From: Micromonospora coerulea
GTDB lineage: Bacteria; Actinomycetota; Actinomycetes; Mycobacteriales; Micromonosporaceae
Length of the DNA stretch: 64,000 bases
Reading direction: 5' to 3'
Assembly (NCBI RefSeq): GCF_016598485.1
Contig: NZ_JAEMUW010000006.1
Span: forward strand, 62,001 to 126,000
Shown here: positions 18,245 through 27,865 of the stretch, in pieces
Layout: the number at the start of each line of letters is the position of its first letter
Numbering within the stretch: the first letter of the stretch is position 1
Position numbers and translations under genes: made by a program
The notes under the pieces: generated by a model
What the model was told of the DNA's origin: nothing
Databases searched by the model: none
Seen by the model: the letters and a program-made list of their open reading frames with translations, nothing else

Positions 18245-19500
18245 GCCCGCGTGGCTGGGCGCTGCTGACCCTGGTCGGCCTGGCCGTCGTGCTGCTCGTC
18301 GCGGGCGCCGTGCTGATCCCCTGGCACCGCCCGCCGGCGCCCCGAGCCGACCAGCTCGCCGCGCTGCGGTCCCTCCCGGTCGACCAGGTGGCCCGCGGTC
18401 GGGCCTTCCACGCGGCGCTGCGCCCCGGCGGGTACGGCGCGCTGGCCCTCGGCCTGGCGGTGGCCCTGCTGCTCGGGCTGACCCCGCTCGGCAGCCGGCT
18501 GGTCGAGCTGGCCGGCCGGCCGTTCGGCGGCCACTGGACCGCCCGGGCGGTGCTCGGCGGGCTGGCCGTGATGCTGCTCGCCGACCTGCTCACCCTGCCG
18601 TTCGCCGCCTGGCGGCAGACCGTGCTGACCCGGTACGGGCTGAGCACCCAGGGCTGGGGCGGCTGGGCCGTCGACCTGCTCAAGTCGTACGCGGTCAGCG
18701 CGGTCATCGGCGGGCTCGCGCTGCTCGGCTTCTACACCGTCGTCCGGCTCGCCCCGCGCTGGTGGTGGGCGTTCGGCGCGGCCGGCGCGGCCGGCCTGGT
18801 GGTGCTGCTGTCGTTCGTGCTGCCGGTGCTGGTCGAGCCGGTCTTCAACCGGTTCACCCCGATGGAACCGGGCCCGCTGCGCACCGAGCTGACCAGCCTC
18901 GCCGCCCGCGACGGCGTGCCGGTACGCGACGTGCTGGTCGCCGACGCGTCCCGGCGGACCAGGGCGGTCAACGCGTACGTCTCCGGGCTGGGGCCGACCC
19001 GGCGGGTGGTCGTCTACGACACCCTGCTGCGCGAGGCGACCCCGGCCGAGGTGACCAGCGTGGTCGCCCACGAGCTGGGGCACGCGAAGGACCGCGACGT
19101 CTGGGTCGGCACGCTGACCGGGGCGCTCGGCGCCGCCCTCGCCGTCGTCGCGCTCTACCTGATCGGCTCCTGGGCGCCGCTGCTGCGGCTGGCCGGGGTC
19201 GACTCGGTGGCCGAGCCGCGCGCCTTCCCGCTGCTGATCGCGCTGGTCACGGTCGTCGGGCTGCTCGCCGCGCCGGTCCAGGCGCTGGTCTCCCGGCGGG
19301 TCGAGGCCCGGGCCGACGCGCACGCGCTCGCCCTGACCGGCGACCCGGCGACCTTCGAGGCCATGCAGCGCCGGCTGGCCGGGGTGAACCTGGCTGATCC
19401 CGACCCGCCCCGCTGGGAGTACCTCTGGTCGGCGTCGCACCCGTCCACCGTGGAGCGGATGGCCGCCGCCCGCGCCTACGCCAGGGAGAGCGGCCGATGA
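18241..19500 (+). CDS. M48-family (Ste24/HtpX-like) integral membrane metalloprotease
   Basis: A 419-residue zinc protease with five or more transmembrane segments and a catalytic VVAHELGHAKDRD (HExxH), with the downstream Glu in VEARADAHAL as third ligand. The length and order fit CAAX-protease-like Ste24 rather than short HtpX. It probably degrades or processes membrane proteins. Its start overlaps the 35-codon ORF and its stop overlaps pimB (ATGA, 19497-19500), so three frames are chained by overlaps. Confidence 0.9.
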   Translation: MSPRGWALLTLVGLAVVLLVAGAVLIPWHRPPAPRADQLAALRSLPVDQVARGRAFHAALRPGGYGALALGLAVALLLGLTPLGSRLVELAGRPFGGHWTARAVLGGLAVMLLADLLTLPFAAWRQTVLTRYGLSTQGWGGWAVDLLKSYAVSAVIGGLALLGFYTVVRLAPRWWWAFGAAGAAGLVVLLSFVLPVLVEPVFNRFTPMEPGPLRTELTSLAARDGVPVRDVLVADASRRTRAVNAYVSGLGPTRRVVVYDTLLREATPAEVTSVVAHELGHAKDRDVWVGTLTGALGAALAVVALYLIGSWAPLLRLAGVDSVAEPRAFPLLIALVTVVGLLAAPVQALVSRRVEARADAHALALTGDPATFEAMQRRLAGVNLADPDPPRWEYLWSASHPSTVERMAAARAYARESGR

Positions 19501-20621
19501 GCCGGACGTTGCTGGTCACCAACGACTTTCCGCCCCGCCCCGGCGGCATCCAGTCCTTCGTGCACCAGCTCGCGGTGCGCCAGCCCGTCGGCTCGGTGGT
19601 GGTGTACGCGTCGAGTTGGCGGGGCGCCGAGAAGTTCGATGCCGACCAGCCCTTCGAGGTGGTCCGGGAACGCACCAAGGTGCTGCTGCCCACGCCGCTG
19701 ATCGCCCGGCGGGCGGCGAAGCTGGCCCGCGCGTACGACTGCGACACGGTCTGGTTCGGCGCGGCGGCCCCGCTGGGGCTGCTCGCGGCCGGGCTGCGCC
19801 GGCGGGCCGGGATCCGGCGAGCGGTGGCGCTGACCCACGGCCACGAGGCCGGCTGGGCCGCGCTGCCCGGCGCCCGCACCGCGCTGCGCCGGATCGGTCG
19901 GGGCCTGGACGTCACCACCTACCTGGGGGAGTACACCCGGGTCCGGCTCGCTCGGGTGCTCGACGGGGTGACCGAGCTGCGCCGACTGGCGCCGGGGGTG
20001 GACGTGGACACCTACCACCCGTCCGTCGACGGGGAGCCGGTGCGGATCCGGTTGGGCCTGGCCGACCGGCCGGTGGTGGTCTGCGTGTCCCGACTGGTCC
20101 CGCGCAAGGGCCAGGACATGCTGATCCGGGCGATGCCGGAGATCCGCCGGCGGGTGCCGGACGCGGCGCTGCTGATCGTCGGCGGCGGTCCCTACCGGGC
20201 GAGCCTGGAGAAGCTGGCCCGGCAAATCGGGGTGGAGCGGGACGTGGTCTTCACCGGCACGGTGCCGTCGGCGGAGCTGCCGGCGCACTACGCGGCCGGC
20301 GACGTGTACGCGATGCCGTGCCGCACCCGCAACCGCGGCCTGGACGTCGAGGGCCTCGGGATCGTCTACCTGGAGGCCAGCGCGGCGGGACTGCCGGTGG
20401 TGGCCGGTGACTCCGGCGGGGCGCCCGACGCGGTCCGCGAGGGGGAGACCGGCTACGTGGTTCGCGGCCGGGACGTCGCCCAGCTCGCCGACCGGGTGGC
20501 GACGCTGCTCGCCGACCGGGACCTGGCCCGCCAGCTCGGTGCGGCCGGGCGGGCCTGGGTGGAGCGGGAGTGGCGCTGGGAGACCCAGGCGCAGCGGATG
20601 GCCGCCCTGCTCGCCGGCTGA
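19497..20621 (+). CDS. pimB: GT4 mannosyltransferase, PimB type
   Basis: A 374-residue GT-B glycosyltransferase. The N-terminal half opens TLLVTNDFPPRPGGIQSFV, and the C-terminal half has VSRLVPRKGQD (donor-binding Arg/Lys) and EGLGIVYLEASAAGLPVV (E-x7-E). This is the PimB' group, which adds the second mannose to phosphatidylinositol mannoside from GDP-mannose at the membrane. Position near fadD15 and the SRPBCC gene matches mycobacterial Rv2188c. Assignment to the PimB' step is by family and synteny. Confidence 0.85.
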   Translation: MSRTLLVTNDFPPRPGGIQSFVHQLAVRQPVGSVVVYASSWRGAEKFDADQPFEVVRERTKVLLPTPLIARRAAKLARAYDCDTVWFGAAAPLGLLAAGLRRRAGIRRAVALTHGHEAGWAALPGARTALRRIGRGLDVTTYLGEYTRVRLARVLDGVTELRRLAPGVDVDTYHPSVDGEPVRIRLGLADRPVVVCVSRLVPRKGQDMLIRAMPEIRRRVPDAALLIVGGGPYRASLEKLARQIGVERDVVFTGTVPSAELPAHYAAGDVYAMPCRTRNRGLDVEGLGIVYLEASAAGLPVVAGDSGGAPDAVREGETGYVVRGRDVAQLADRVATLLADRDLARQLGAAGRAWVEREWRWETQAQRMAALLAG

Positions 20622-20720
20622 GGACGCCGCAACCACCGGGGATGCCGTTGTCGCGGTGTCCGGGCACCACGGGCCGCGGGATCGCCAGGCTGCGGCGCGC
20701 GGCGGCCAGGGAGCCCCGAA

Positions 20721-22478
20721 TCAGTCCAGCCGGGCCAGGAACCGGTCGGCGGGTGCGGGGCGGCCGAAGTGCCAGCCCTGGCCGGCGTCGCAGCCGATCG
20801 CCCGCAGCCGGTCGGCCTGGTCGGCGGTCTCCACGCCCTCGGCGGTGACGGTTAGGTCCAGGGCGTGCGCGAGGGACACCAGCGAGGCGAGGATCCGCTC
20901 GTCGGTACGGCTGCCCGGATCGGTCGCCGGGGCGCGCAGCCCGGTGACGAACTCGCCGGCCACCTTCAGCTCGGCCACCGGCAGCTCCCGCAGGTAGGCG
21001 AGATTGCAGTAGCCGGTGCCGAAGTCGTCGATGGCGATCCGGACGCCGAGGTCGGCCAGCACCCGCAGGGCCCGGACCGGTTCCTCGACCGTGCTCATCA
21101 TCGTGCTCTCGGTGATCTCCAGCTGGAGCCGCCGCGCCGGCAGCCCGGTCCGCCGCAGCACGCCCTGCACCTCCTGCACCAGGCCCGGGCGGTGCAACTG
21201 CCGGACGGCGAGGTTGACGCTGACGAATGGCGGGTCGTCGTGCCCGGTCGACCAGCTCGCCGCCTCCCGGCACGCCTCGGCCAGCACCCAGCCGCCGAGC
21301 CGGACGATCAGCCCGGTCTCCTCGGCCAGCCCGATGAAGCTGTCCGGCCGCAGCACGCCCAGTTGGGGGTGGCGCCAGCGGACCAGCGCCTCCATGCCGA
21401 GCACCCGCCCGTCCCGCAGCGAGGTGAGGGGCTGGTAGTCCAGGAAGAACTCGCCCCGGTCCAGGGCGGTGGGGATGGCCGCGGCGAGGGCGTACCGGGC
21501 CAGCTCCCGGCGGTTGCGGTCGGCGTCGAAGAGGACCCAGCGGGCGCCCCCCGCCGCCTTGGCCCAGTGAAGCGTGCTGTTGGCCGCCCGCATCAGCTCA
21601 CCGGGCGAGGTGCCGGCCACCTGCCGCTCGACGATGCCGACGCTCGCCGAAATGGTCAGCTCGTGCCCGTCCACCAGGGCCGGTTCGCTGACCGCGGCCA
21701 GCGCCGCCTCGGCGACCTTGACCGCGTCGTCGGTGCAGCCGGTGCGCTCGACCAGGATCACGAACTCGTCCCCGCCGAGCCGGGCCACCAGGTGCTCGCC
21801 GAGGGCCCGGCGCAGCCGCTGCGCCACCGACACCAGCAGCCCGTCGCCGACCTGGTGGCCGAGCGAGTCGTTGACCACCTTGAACCGGTCCAGGTCGAGG
21901 AAGCAGACCCCGACCCGGTCGGCGCCCCGGCCCGGCTCGTCGAGGGCCGCGGAGAGCCGCTCGGTGAACAGGGTGCGGTTGGGCAGGTCCGTCAGCGGGT
22001 CGTGGGTCGCCTGGTGCCGGAACCGCGCCTCGCTGTCCCGCAGCGCCCGCTCGGCGTGCGCCCGGGCCATCATCGCGGCCCGCCGGATGGCCTCCTGCTC
22101 GTCCAGCGTCCGGTCGCGCAGCGCGCGGGCGTACCCGGTGGCGACGGTGGCCAGCAGCCGGGCCATCCGGTCCTCGACGTCGTCGGCGACCAGTCCGAGG
22201 TCGCGGACCAGGCGGAGCTGGATGACCTCGATGGTCCGGCCGAGCCCCTCCGCCGAGGCGATGTGCGCCTCGACCAGCTCGGCGCCGACCTGCTGGCCGA
22301 TCCGCAGGTCGAACGGCTCGGCCTGGATCGCCACGGCCAGCCGCTCGGTGAGCCGCTGCAGGAGGGCCTCCAGCTGGGCCTGGGTCATCGGCAGGTAACT
22401 GGTGCCGGAGACCGCCTTGGCCCAGGCCCGGGCGAACGTGCCGGGGCAGGAGCGGGGACGGGCGGCACCGTCACCCAC
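20721..22478 (-). CDS. GGDEF-EAL c-di-GMP enzyme
   Basis: About 585 residues: an N-terminal helical region (about 1-150), a GGDEF domain with intact RLGGDEFVIL, and an EAL domain with MEALVRWRH, VNLAVRQL, ITES, IDDFGTGY and AEGVET. The EAL segment normally reading LKID reads LKVAGEF, so the Asp two residues after the catalytic Lys is Ala, which may weaken phosphodiesterase activity. No transmembrane helix is seen. The GTG at 22478 overlaps the stop of the upstream methyltransferase by 8 nt. Confidence 0.9.
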   Translation of the reverse strand: MGDGAARPRSCPGTFARAWAKAVSGTSYLPMTQAQLEALLQRLTERLAVAIQAEPFDLRIGQQVGAELVEAHIASAEGLGRTIEVIQLRLVRDLGLVADDVEDRMARLLATVATGYARALRDRTLDEQEAIRRAAMMARAHAERALRDSEARFRHQATHDPLTDLPNRTLFTERLSAALDEPGRGADRVGVCFLDLDRFKVVNDSLGHQVGDGLLVSVAQRLRRALGEHLVARLGGDEFVILVERTGCTDDAVKVAEAALAAVSEPALVDGHELTISASVGIVERQVAGTSPGELMRAANSTLHWAKAAGGARWVLFDADRNRRELARYALAAAIPTALDRGEFFLDYQPLTSLRDGRVLGMEALVRWRHPQLGVLRPDSFIGLAEETGLIVRLGGWVLAEACREAASWSTGHDDPPFVSVNLAVRQLHRPGLVQEVQGVLRRTGLPARRLQLEITESTMMSTVEEPVRALRVLADLGVRIAIDDFGTGYCNLAYLRELPVAELKVAGEFVTGLRAPATDPGSRTDERILASLVSLAHALDLTVTAEGVETADQADRLRAIGCDAGQGWHFGRPAPADRFLARLD

Positions 22479-23283
22479 CGAGCCGCCCGACGCCGCCCAT
22501 GAAGACCGACTGCTCCGCGTTCTCCGCCTGATCCGGGGACTCGGGCCGCCACTGCGGCACCCACACCACACCCGGGTCGACCAGCTCGAAGCCGTCGAAG
22601 AGGGCGGTCAGCTCGGCCCGGCTGCGGATCCAGAGCTGGTTGTCGGTGCGGCGGTAGACCCGCTCGGCCTCCGCCCGTTCGCCGGTCTCGCCGCGGCCGT
22701 CGTCGCTGGCCTGTGACAGCACCAGGTAGCTCCCGGGCGCCAGGGACTTCCGCAGCGTCCGCAGGATCTCCTCCGGCTTGTCCGCGTACGGGATGAAGTG
22801 CAGCACCGCCACGACCATCACCGCGACCGGCTGGGAGAAGTCCAGCAGCCTGGTCACCTCGGGGTGGTGCAGGATCGCCTCGGGTCGCCGCAGGTCCTCC
22901 TGGATCGCCGTGGCCCGGTCGTTACCGCTGAGGATCTCGTGGCTGTGCGCCACCGCGACCGGGTCGACGTCGACGTAGACCACCCGGGACTCCGGGTCGA
23001 TCCGCTGGGCGATCTCGTGCACGTTGCCGACGGTGGGGATGCCGGAACCGATGTCGAGGAACTGGCGTACCCCGGCGTCGGCCAGGAACTGCACGGCGCG
23101 GCGGAGGAAGGCCCGGTTGGCCTGGGCCATCAGCGGCGCCTCCGGCACCGCGTCCATCATCGCCCGGGCCGCCGTCCGGTCGGCGGCGAAGTTGTGCGAG
23201 CCGCCGAGGTAGTAGTCGTACATGCGGGCCACGCTGGGACGTTCGATGTCGATCGTGTCGGGTGCCCAGTCCGGCCGCTGCAT
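22471..23283 (-). CDS. SAM-dependent methyltransferase, DUF574/Methyltransf_19 family
   Basis: A 270-residue protein with the family opening (DWAPDTIDIERPSVARMYDYYLGG), a SAM loop FLDIGSGIPTVGN, YVDVDPVAVAHS, and VAVLHFIP. This family is greatly expanded in actinomycetes, and its substrates are mostly unknown. The ATG at 23283 has AAGGG upstream; a TTG 21 nt further is unlikely and overlaps a TTGACA hexamer. It is coupled to the GGDEF-EAL gene by stop/start overlap. Confidence 0.85.
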   Translation of the reverse strand: MQRPDWAPDTIDIERPSVARMYDYYLGGSHNFAADRTAARAMMDAVPEAPLMAQANRAFLRRAVQFLADAGVRQFLDIGSGIPTVGNVHEIAQRIDPESRVVYVDVDPVAVAHSHEILSGNDRATAIQEDLRRPEAILHHPEVTRLLDFSQPVAVMVVAVLHFIPYADKPEEILRTLRKSLAPGSYLVLSQASDDGRGETGERAEAERVYRRTDNQLWIRSRAELTALFDGFELVDPGVVWVPQWRPESPDQAENAEQSVFMGGVGRLGG

Positions 23284-23432
23284 GCCCTTGCCCCTTTGTG
23301 TCAACCGCGCGAGATAGCCGTGGCCCCATGGGCCACCCGGTATTCTGCCCGCCCGGTGCCGTGACGCAAAGACCGCCGTCGCTGGGTGCGCGGGCCGGCA
23401 CCGTACGCAGCAGCAACGGGTCGAAACGCCGG

Positions 23433-23466
23433 AGAGGCCCGGTCCGTGATCCGGACGCGGGCCTCT
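23433..23466 (-). terminator. Terminator of the sensor kinase-regulator operon
   Basis: Inverted repeat AGAGGCCCGGTCCG / CGGAC-G-CGGGCCTCT (23433-23446 with 23452-23466, one bulge), 20 bp beyond the response-regulator stop. The remaining 23284-23432 is upstream sequence of the methyltransferase with no gene visible. Confidence 0.75.
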
Positions 23467-23486
23467 GGGCGTGTGTCGTGGACGCG

Positions 23487-24155
23487 CTAGAACTTCGGGG
23501 CGTCCGGCGCCTCGAGCAGGCCGAGCCGCAGTGCGGTCATCAGTGCCTGGGCCCGGTTCGCGGCGCCCAGCTTCTCGTAGAGCTTCGAGATGTGCGTCTT
23601 GGCGGTCGACTCGCTGACGAAGAGCTGCTTGGCGATGCCCGCCACGCTCATGCCGTCGGCGAGCAGCCGCAGCACCTGCCCCTCACGCGGGGAGAGCTGC
23701 GGGCCGGACGGGGCCAGCCGCCGCTTCATCGCCTCGGCCAGGTCGGCCGCGGTGAAGGCGCTGGGAGAGGAGGCGGCGTGCCGGGCGGCGGCCACCACCT
23801 CGTCGGCCGGCGCGGTCTTCGGCACGAACGCGCTGGCCCCCGCCTCGAGGGCGCCGAAGAGCTGGTCGTCGCCGGCGTACATGGTGAGCACGACGATGCC
23901 CATCGACGAGCTGGACTTGCGGAGCGCCCGGGTGGCCTCCAGCCCGCTGCCGTCGGGCAGCCGCAGGTCCATGATCACCACGTCCGGCTGCAGCGCACCC
24001 GCCTGGCGTACGCCCTCCGCCGCCGTCGCGGCCTCGCCGACGACCTCGAACTGCCGGTCCCGCTCGAAGGCGTGCCGCAGACCCTTGCGGATCAGGTCGT
24101 GATCGTCGACAAGGAGGACCTTGGTACGGGTGGCCGGTGTCGGACTTGTGGTCAT
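23487..24155 (-). CDS. NarL/LuxR-family response regulator
   Basis: 222 residues: a receiver domain (KVLLVDDHDLIRKG; phospho-Asp in VVIMDLRLPDG; Lys in FVPKTAP) and a C-terminal LuxR HTH (LSPREGQVLRLLADG ... STAKTHISKLYEKLG). GGGGAG precedes the ATG at 24155. It begins 7 bp after the cognate sensor kinase stop. It is the DNA-binding output of this pair; target genes are unknown. Confidence 0.95.
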   Translation of the reverse strand: MTTSPTPATRTKVLLVDDHDLIRKGLRHAFERDRQFEVVGEAATAAEGVRQAGALQPDVVIMDLRLPDGSGLEATRALRKSSSSMGIVVLTMYAGDDQLFGALEAGASAFVPKTAPADEVVAAARHAASSPSAFTAADLAEAMKRRLAPSGPQLSPREGQVLRLLADGMSVAGIAKQLFVSESTAKTHISKLYEKLGAANRAQALMTALRLGLLEAPDAPKF

Positions 24156-24162
24156 CCTCGGG

Positions 24163-25854
24163 TTACTCCCCTTCTGCAACTGTGCTGCCGCGCACCTTAT
24201 CGCGCCGGGGCGAGGAGCCGAGTACCACCGCCACGGTAGTGCCGCTGGGTCGCCGCGGCCTGATCTCCAACCGGCCCCGGATACGTTCCGCCCTCTCGGC
24301 CATGATCGCAAGACCGTAGTGCCCCTCGGGGCGCTGGTCACCGATGCCGTGACCGTCATCCGACACTTCGATCTGCGCGTACGGGGGGTCCACCTCGCAG
24401 GTGACCCACAGATTTGCCGCTCCGGCGTGCTTGCGCGCATTGGTCACCGCCTCCTGCGCGATGCGCAGCAGTTCGGCCTCGGTGGCGGCGGGCAGCCGGG
24501 CGGTGGACTCGTCCAGCGACAGGTGCACCCGCAGGCCGCCGGAGGCGCCGACGGTGCGCGCGTACTCGGCGATCGCGGCGGCCAGCCCGCCGTGCCGGTC
24601 CACCTCGCTGCGCAGCTCGAACAGGCTCAGCCGCAGCTCGGTGATCACCCGGGTCACCTCGCCGCGCAGCGTGCGCAGCGCCTCGGCGGTCTCCTCCGGG
24701 TCGTCCTGCACGTACGCCAGCGCGTTGTCGATGCCGTAGCCGACCATCACCAGCTCCTGGGCGACCCCGTCGTGGATCTCCCGGGCCAGGCGCTGCCGCT
24801 CCTCGTTGGTGGCCAGCGAGCGCACCTCGTCGAAGAGCAGCGCCGCCTCCAGTCGCAGCGCGGCCGGGCCGGTCAGCGCGGTCACCCGGGCCACCACCGG
24901 CGGCGGGTAGGCGTGCCCGGTGTCCGCCTCCAGAACCACCAGGCCGACCGTCCGGACCCCGGCGACCAGCGGCACGATCAGCGCGGACACCTCCCCGGCC
25001 TGCCGGGACCGGGCCTGTGAGCGGGACGAGGTCTGGGCCTGCTGGCTGGCCCAGGCGTCGGCGATCGCCGAGTCGGCGTCGAGCGTGGTCTCCCAGTCGA
25101 CCCGGTCCACGCCGATCTGGGCGAGCACCACCAGCCGACCGCCGCCGCTGGCGGAGAGCACCGCGCCGCGGTCGGTCTTCGCCACCATCCGCAGCTCCTC
25201 CAGCAGGTGCTCGGAGATGCCGCCCGGGTCGAGGGTGGCCCCGGGCAGCTGGCGGGCGACGGTCCGGAGCTGGGTCAGCAACCGGGTGGCCTCGGCGTAC
25301 GGCTGGGGCTTGCCCTCGCCGCGGACCCGCATCACCCGCTGGAGCGTGCCGGCGGTGTAGAGCCCCAGCCCGGCCAGGATCAGCCACTGCGCGCAGACGG
25401 CGAGGTAGCCGAGCTGGCTCAGCTGCCGCCCGCCGTCGACCTCGGTGAGCGCGGCGCTGACCACGAGCGTGGCGGCGGCGACCGCGAGCAGGGCGGCGCC
25501 CTCGGAGAACCGGCGGCGCAGCGCGGTCACGGTCGTCGGCACGGCGAGGTACGGCAGCACCGCCGAGGCCCCCAGCCCGCCGGTCACGCCGGTGAGCTGG
25601 GTGTCGGCGGCGACCTGACTGGCCGCCAGGCCGAGGACCACCACCTCGGCGAACCGGCTCAGCGGGCCGAGCAGCCGATGCTGGGGGGCCAGCACTGCCG
25701 GCAGACCGGCGACGCCCAGCAGGGCGATCCACCAGAGCTGGGCGACGTCGCGGGTGGCGAACAGGGTCAGGGCGGCGACCAGCGCGAGCAGGACCCCGCG
25801 GGCGGCCGCGGCGAGGGGTTGGGTCTGCGGCTGGCTGGGTGTGGAGGCGGGCAC
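24163..25854 (-). CDS. Membrane sensor histidine kinase (GAF, HisKA_3)
   Basis: 563 residues: about five transmembrane helices (about 15-170), a GAF-like domain (about 205-345), a HisKA_3 dimerisation helix with the phospho-His in AREIHDGVAQEL, and an HATPase domain (EAVTNARKHA, DDGHGI, GHYGLAIMAERA). It is NarL-type and paired with the downstream regulator. The GTG start has only a weak RBS and lies 14 bp after the fadD-type gene, suggesting one transcript. Confidence 0.92.
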   Translation of the reverse strand: MPASTPSQPQTQPLAAAARGVLLALVAALTLFATRDVAQLWWIALLGVAGLPAVLAPQHRLLGPLSRFAEVVVLGLAASQVAADTQLTGVTGGLGASAVLPYLAVPTTVTALRRRFSEGAALLAVAAATLVVSAALTEVDGGRQLSQLGYLAVCAQWLILAGLGLYTAGTLQRVMRVRGEGKPQPYAEATRLLTQLRTVARQLPGATLDPGGISEHLLEELRMVAKTDRGAVLSASGGGRLVVLAQIGVDRVDWETTLDADSAIADAWASQQAQTSSRSQARSRQAGEVSALIVPLVAGVRTVGLVVLEADTGHAYPPPVVARVTALTGPAALRLEAALLFDEVRSLATNEERQRLAREIHDGVAQELVMVGYGIDNALAYVQDDPEETAEALRTLRGEVTRVITELRLSLFELRSEVDRHGGLAAAIAEYARTVGASGGLRVHLSLDESTARLPAATEAELLRIAQEAVTNARKHAGAANLWVTCEVDPPYAQIEVSDDGHGIGDQRPEGHYGLAIMAERAERIRGRLEIRPRRPSGTTVAVVLGSSPRRDKVRGSTVAEGE

Positions 25855-25868
25855 GTGACGGATCGTAG

Positions 25869-27680
25869 TCAGCCTCGGTAGATGTGCGCGATCTCCGCCG
25901 CGTACGTCTCGTGGACGACCTGCCGCTTGACCTTCAGCGACGGGGTCAGCTCGCCGGTCGCCTCGGTGAAGTCCTGCGGCAGGATCCGGAAAACCTTGAT
26001 CGCCTCGGCCTTGGAGACCGCCTGGTTGGCCTGGTCGACCGCGTTCTGCACCTCAACCCGCAGCGCTTCGTCCTCGCGCAGCTCGGCGACGCTGATCGTC
26101 TCCGGCCGGTCGTGCGCGGCGAGCCACTTGGGCAGCGCCTCCTCGTCGATGGTGACCAGCGCGGCGATGAACGGCTGCCGGTCGCCGACCACCACGCACT
26201 GGCTGATCAGCGGGTGCGCGCGGACCTGGTCCTCCAGGACGGCCGGGGCGACGTTCTTGCCGCCGGCGGTCACGATGATCTCCTTCTTGCGGCCGGTGAT
26301 GCTGAGGTAGCCGTCCTCGTCCAGCTGACCCAGGTCGCCGGTGCGGAACCAGTCGTCCGGGGTGAGCGCCTCGGCGGTGGCCGCCTCGTTGTGCCAGTAG
26401 CCCTCGAAGACCAGGTCGCCGGAGATCAGGATCTCGCCGTCGTCGTCGATCCGGACGGTGACGCCGGGCAGCGGACGACCGACCGTACCGATCTTCGTGC
26501 CGGTGGGCAGGTTCGCGGCGGCGGCCGGGGAGGTCTCGGTGAGGCCGTAGCCCTCGCAGATGGTCACCCCGATACCGCGGAAGAAGTGCCCGAGCCGGGC
26601 CCCGAGCGGGGCGCCGCCGGAGATCGCGTCGCGGCAGCGGCCGCCCAGCGCCGCCCGCAGCTTGCGGTAGACCAGCTTGTCGAAGAGCGCGTGCTGGGCG
26701 CGCAGCGCCACGCCGGGACCCTCCGGGGTCTCCAGCGCCTCGCTGTACGCGATGGCGACCCTCTCGGCCCGGTCGAAGATCCTGCCCTTGCCCTCGGCCT
26801 CGGCCTTCTGCCGGGCGCCGTTGTAGACCTTCTCGAAGACCCGCGGCACGGAGAGCACGAAGGTCGGCTTGAACTCCCGGAGCTCGCCGATCAGGTCCTT
26901 CGTGTCGGAGCAGTGCGCCATGGTGGCCCGGGCCTGCACCACGCCGATCTGGATGAGCCGGGCGAAGGCGTGCGCGAGCGGCAGGAAGAGCAGGGTCGAG
27001 GCGCCCGGGCTGAACAGGTTCGGCAGCACCGGCACCGCGTTGGCGATGTCGGCGTACATGTTGCGGTGGGTGAGCACGCAGCCCTTGGGGCGGCCGGTGG
27101 TGCCGCTGGTGTAGATGATGGTCGCGATGTCGCCGGCCTTCACCGTCTTGCGGCGTACCTCGATCTCGGCCGGGTCGACCGACGCGCCGGCGGCGACCAA
27201 CTCGTCGACCGCGCCGAGCCCGATCTGCCAGATCTGGCGCAGCTCCGGCAGCCGGTCCCGGACGCCGGCGACGAGGGTGGCATGGCCGGTGGACTCGACC
27301 ACCGCGGCGACCGCACCGGAGTCGGCGAGGATCCAGGCGGCCTGCTCGGCGCTGGAGGTCTCGTAGATCGGCACGGTGACCGCACCCGCCGCCCAGATCG
27401 CGTAGTCGAACAGCGTCCACTCGTAGCGGGTGCGGCTCATCAGCGCGACCCGGTCCCCGGGGGAGATGCCGGCGGCGACCAGGCCGCGGGCCACGGCGGC
27501 GACCTCGTCGCGGAACTGCCGGCAGGTCACGTCCACCCAGCCGCGGCCATCGGTGCCGGCGGGCACCCGGCGGACGAACTGCACGGCGTCCGGGGCGACC
27601 TCGGCGTTGTCCCAGACCGGGTCGGTCAGGTTGGCCGCGTCGCCGACGGTGACGATCGGCGGAACGGAGAACTCGCGCAC
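25869..27680 (-). CDS. Long-chain acyl-CoA synthetase, FadD15-like
   Basis: A 603-residue ANL-superfamily ligase activating fatty acids via acyl-AMP. Motifs: IIYTSGTTGRPKG (P-loop), YGLTETSP, WFRTGDLG and GRKKEIIVTAGGKNV (C-terminal Lys region). The GTG at 27680 is chosen because GAGGGAG lies 5 nt upstream; a GTG at 27686 abuts it. Mycobacterial fadD15 sits in the same neighbourhood (SRPBCC gene, pimB). It leads the minus-strand run into the kinase/regulator genes. Confidence 0.9.
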   Translation of the reverse strand: MREFSVPPIVTVGDAANLTDPVWDNAEVAPDAVQFVRRVPAGTDGRGWVDVTCRQFRDEVAAVARGLVAAGISPGDRVALMSRTRYEWTLFDYAIWAAGAVTVPIYETSSAEQAAWILADSGAVAAVVESTGHATLVAGVRDRLPELRQIWQIGLGAVDELVAAGASVDPAEIEVRRKTVKAGDIATIIYTSGTTGRPKGCVLTHRNMYADIANAVPVLPNLFSPGASTLLFLPLAHAFARLIQIGVVQARATMAHCSDTKDLIGELREFKPTFVLSVPRVFEKVYNGARQKAEAEGKGRIFDRAERVAIAYSEALETPEGPGVALRAQHALFDKLVYRKLRAALGGRCRDAISGGAPLGARLGHFFRGIGVTICEGYGLTETSPAAAANLPTGTKIGTVGRPLPGVTVRIDDDGEILISGDLVFEGYWHNEAATAEALTPDDWFRTGDLGQLDEDGYLSITGRKKEIIVTAGGKNVAPAVLEDQVRAHPLISQCVVVGDRQPFIAALVTIDEEALPKWLAAHDRPETISVAELREDEALRVEVQNAVDQANQAVSKAEAIKVFRILPQDFTEATGELTPSLKVKRQVVHETYAAEIAHIYRG

Positions 27681-27865
27681 CTGCACTCCCTCGTGCTCGC
27701 ACTGGCCGGGCCGTGGGTCGGCTCTGTCGAAACCTACCCGCCCGTCCCGGCGGGTGAGGTAGGGAGGTTGCCCGCCCGGCTGGTGGGACGCCGGTCGGCG
27801 GCGCGGGCGCGGCCGCGCGGGGGTGGAGCGGCGCGCTCGGGGCCGGCGCCGGGTAGCCTCCCCCC

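Noticed and set aside
23284..23304. TTG start at 23304 for the methyltransferase
   Set aside because: The TTG is part of a TTGACA hexamer, and the ATG at 23283 has its own AAGGG and gives the usual family start.
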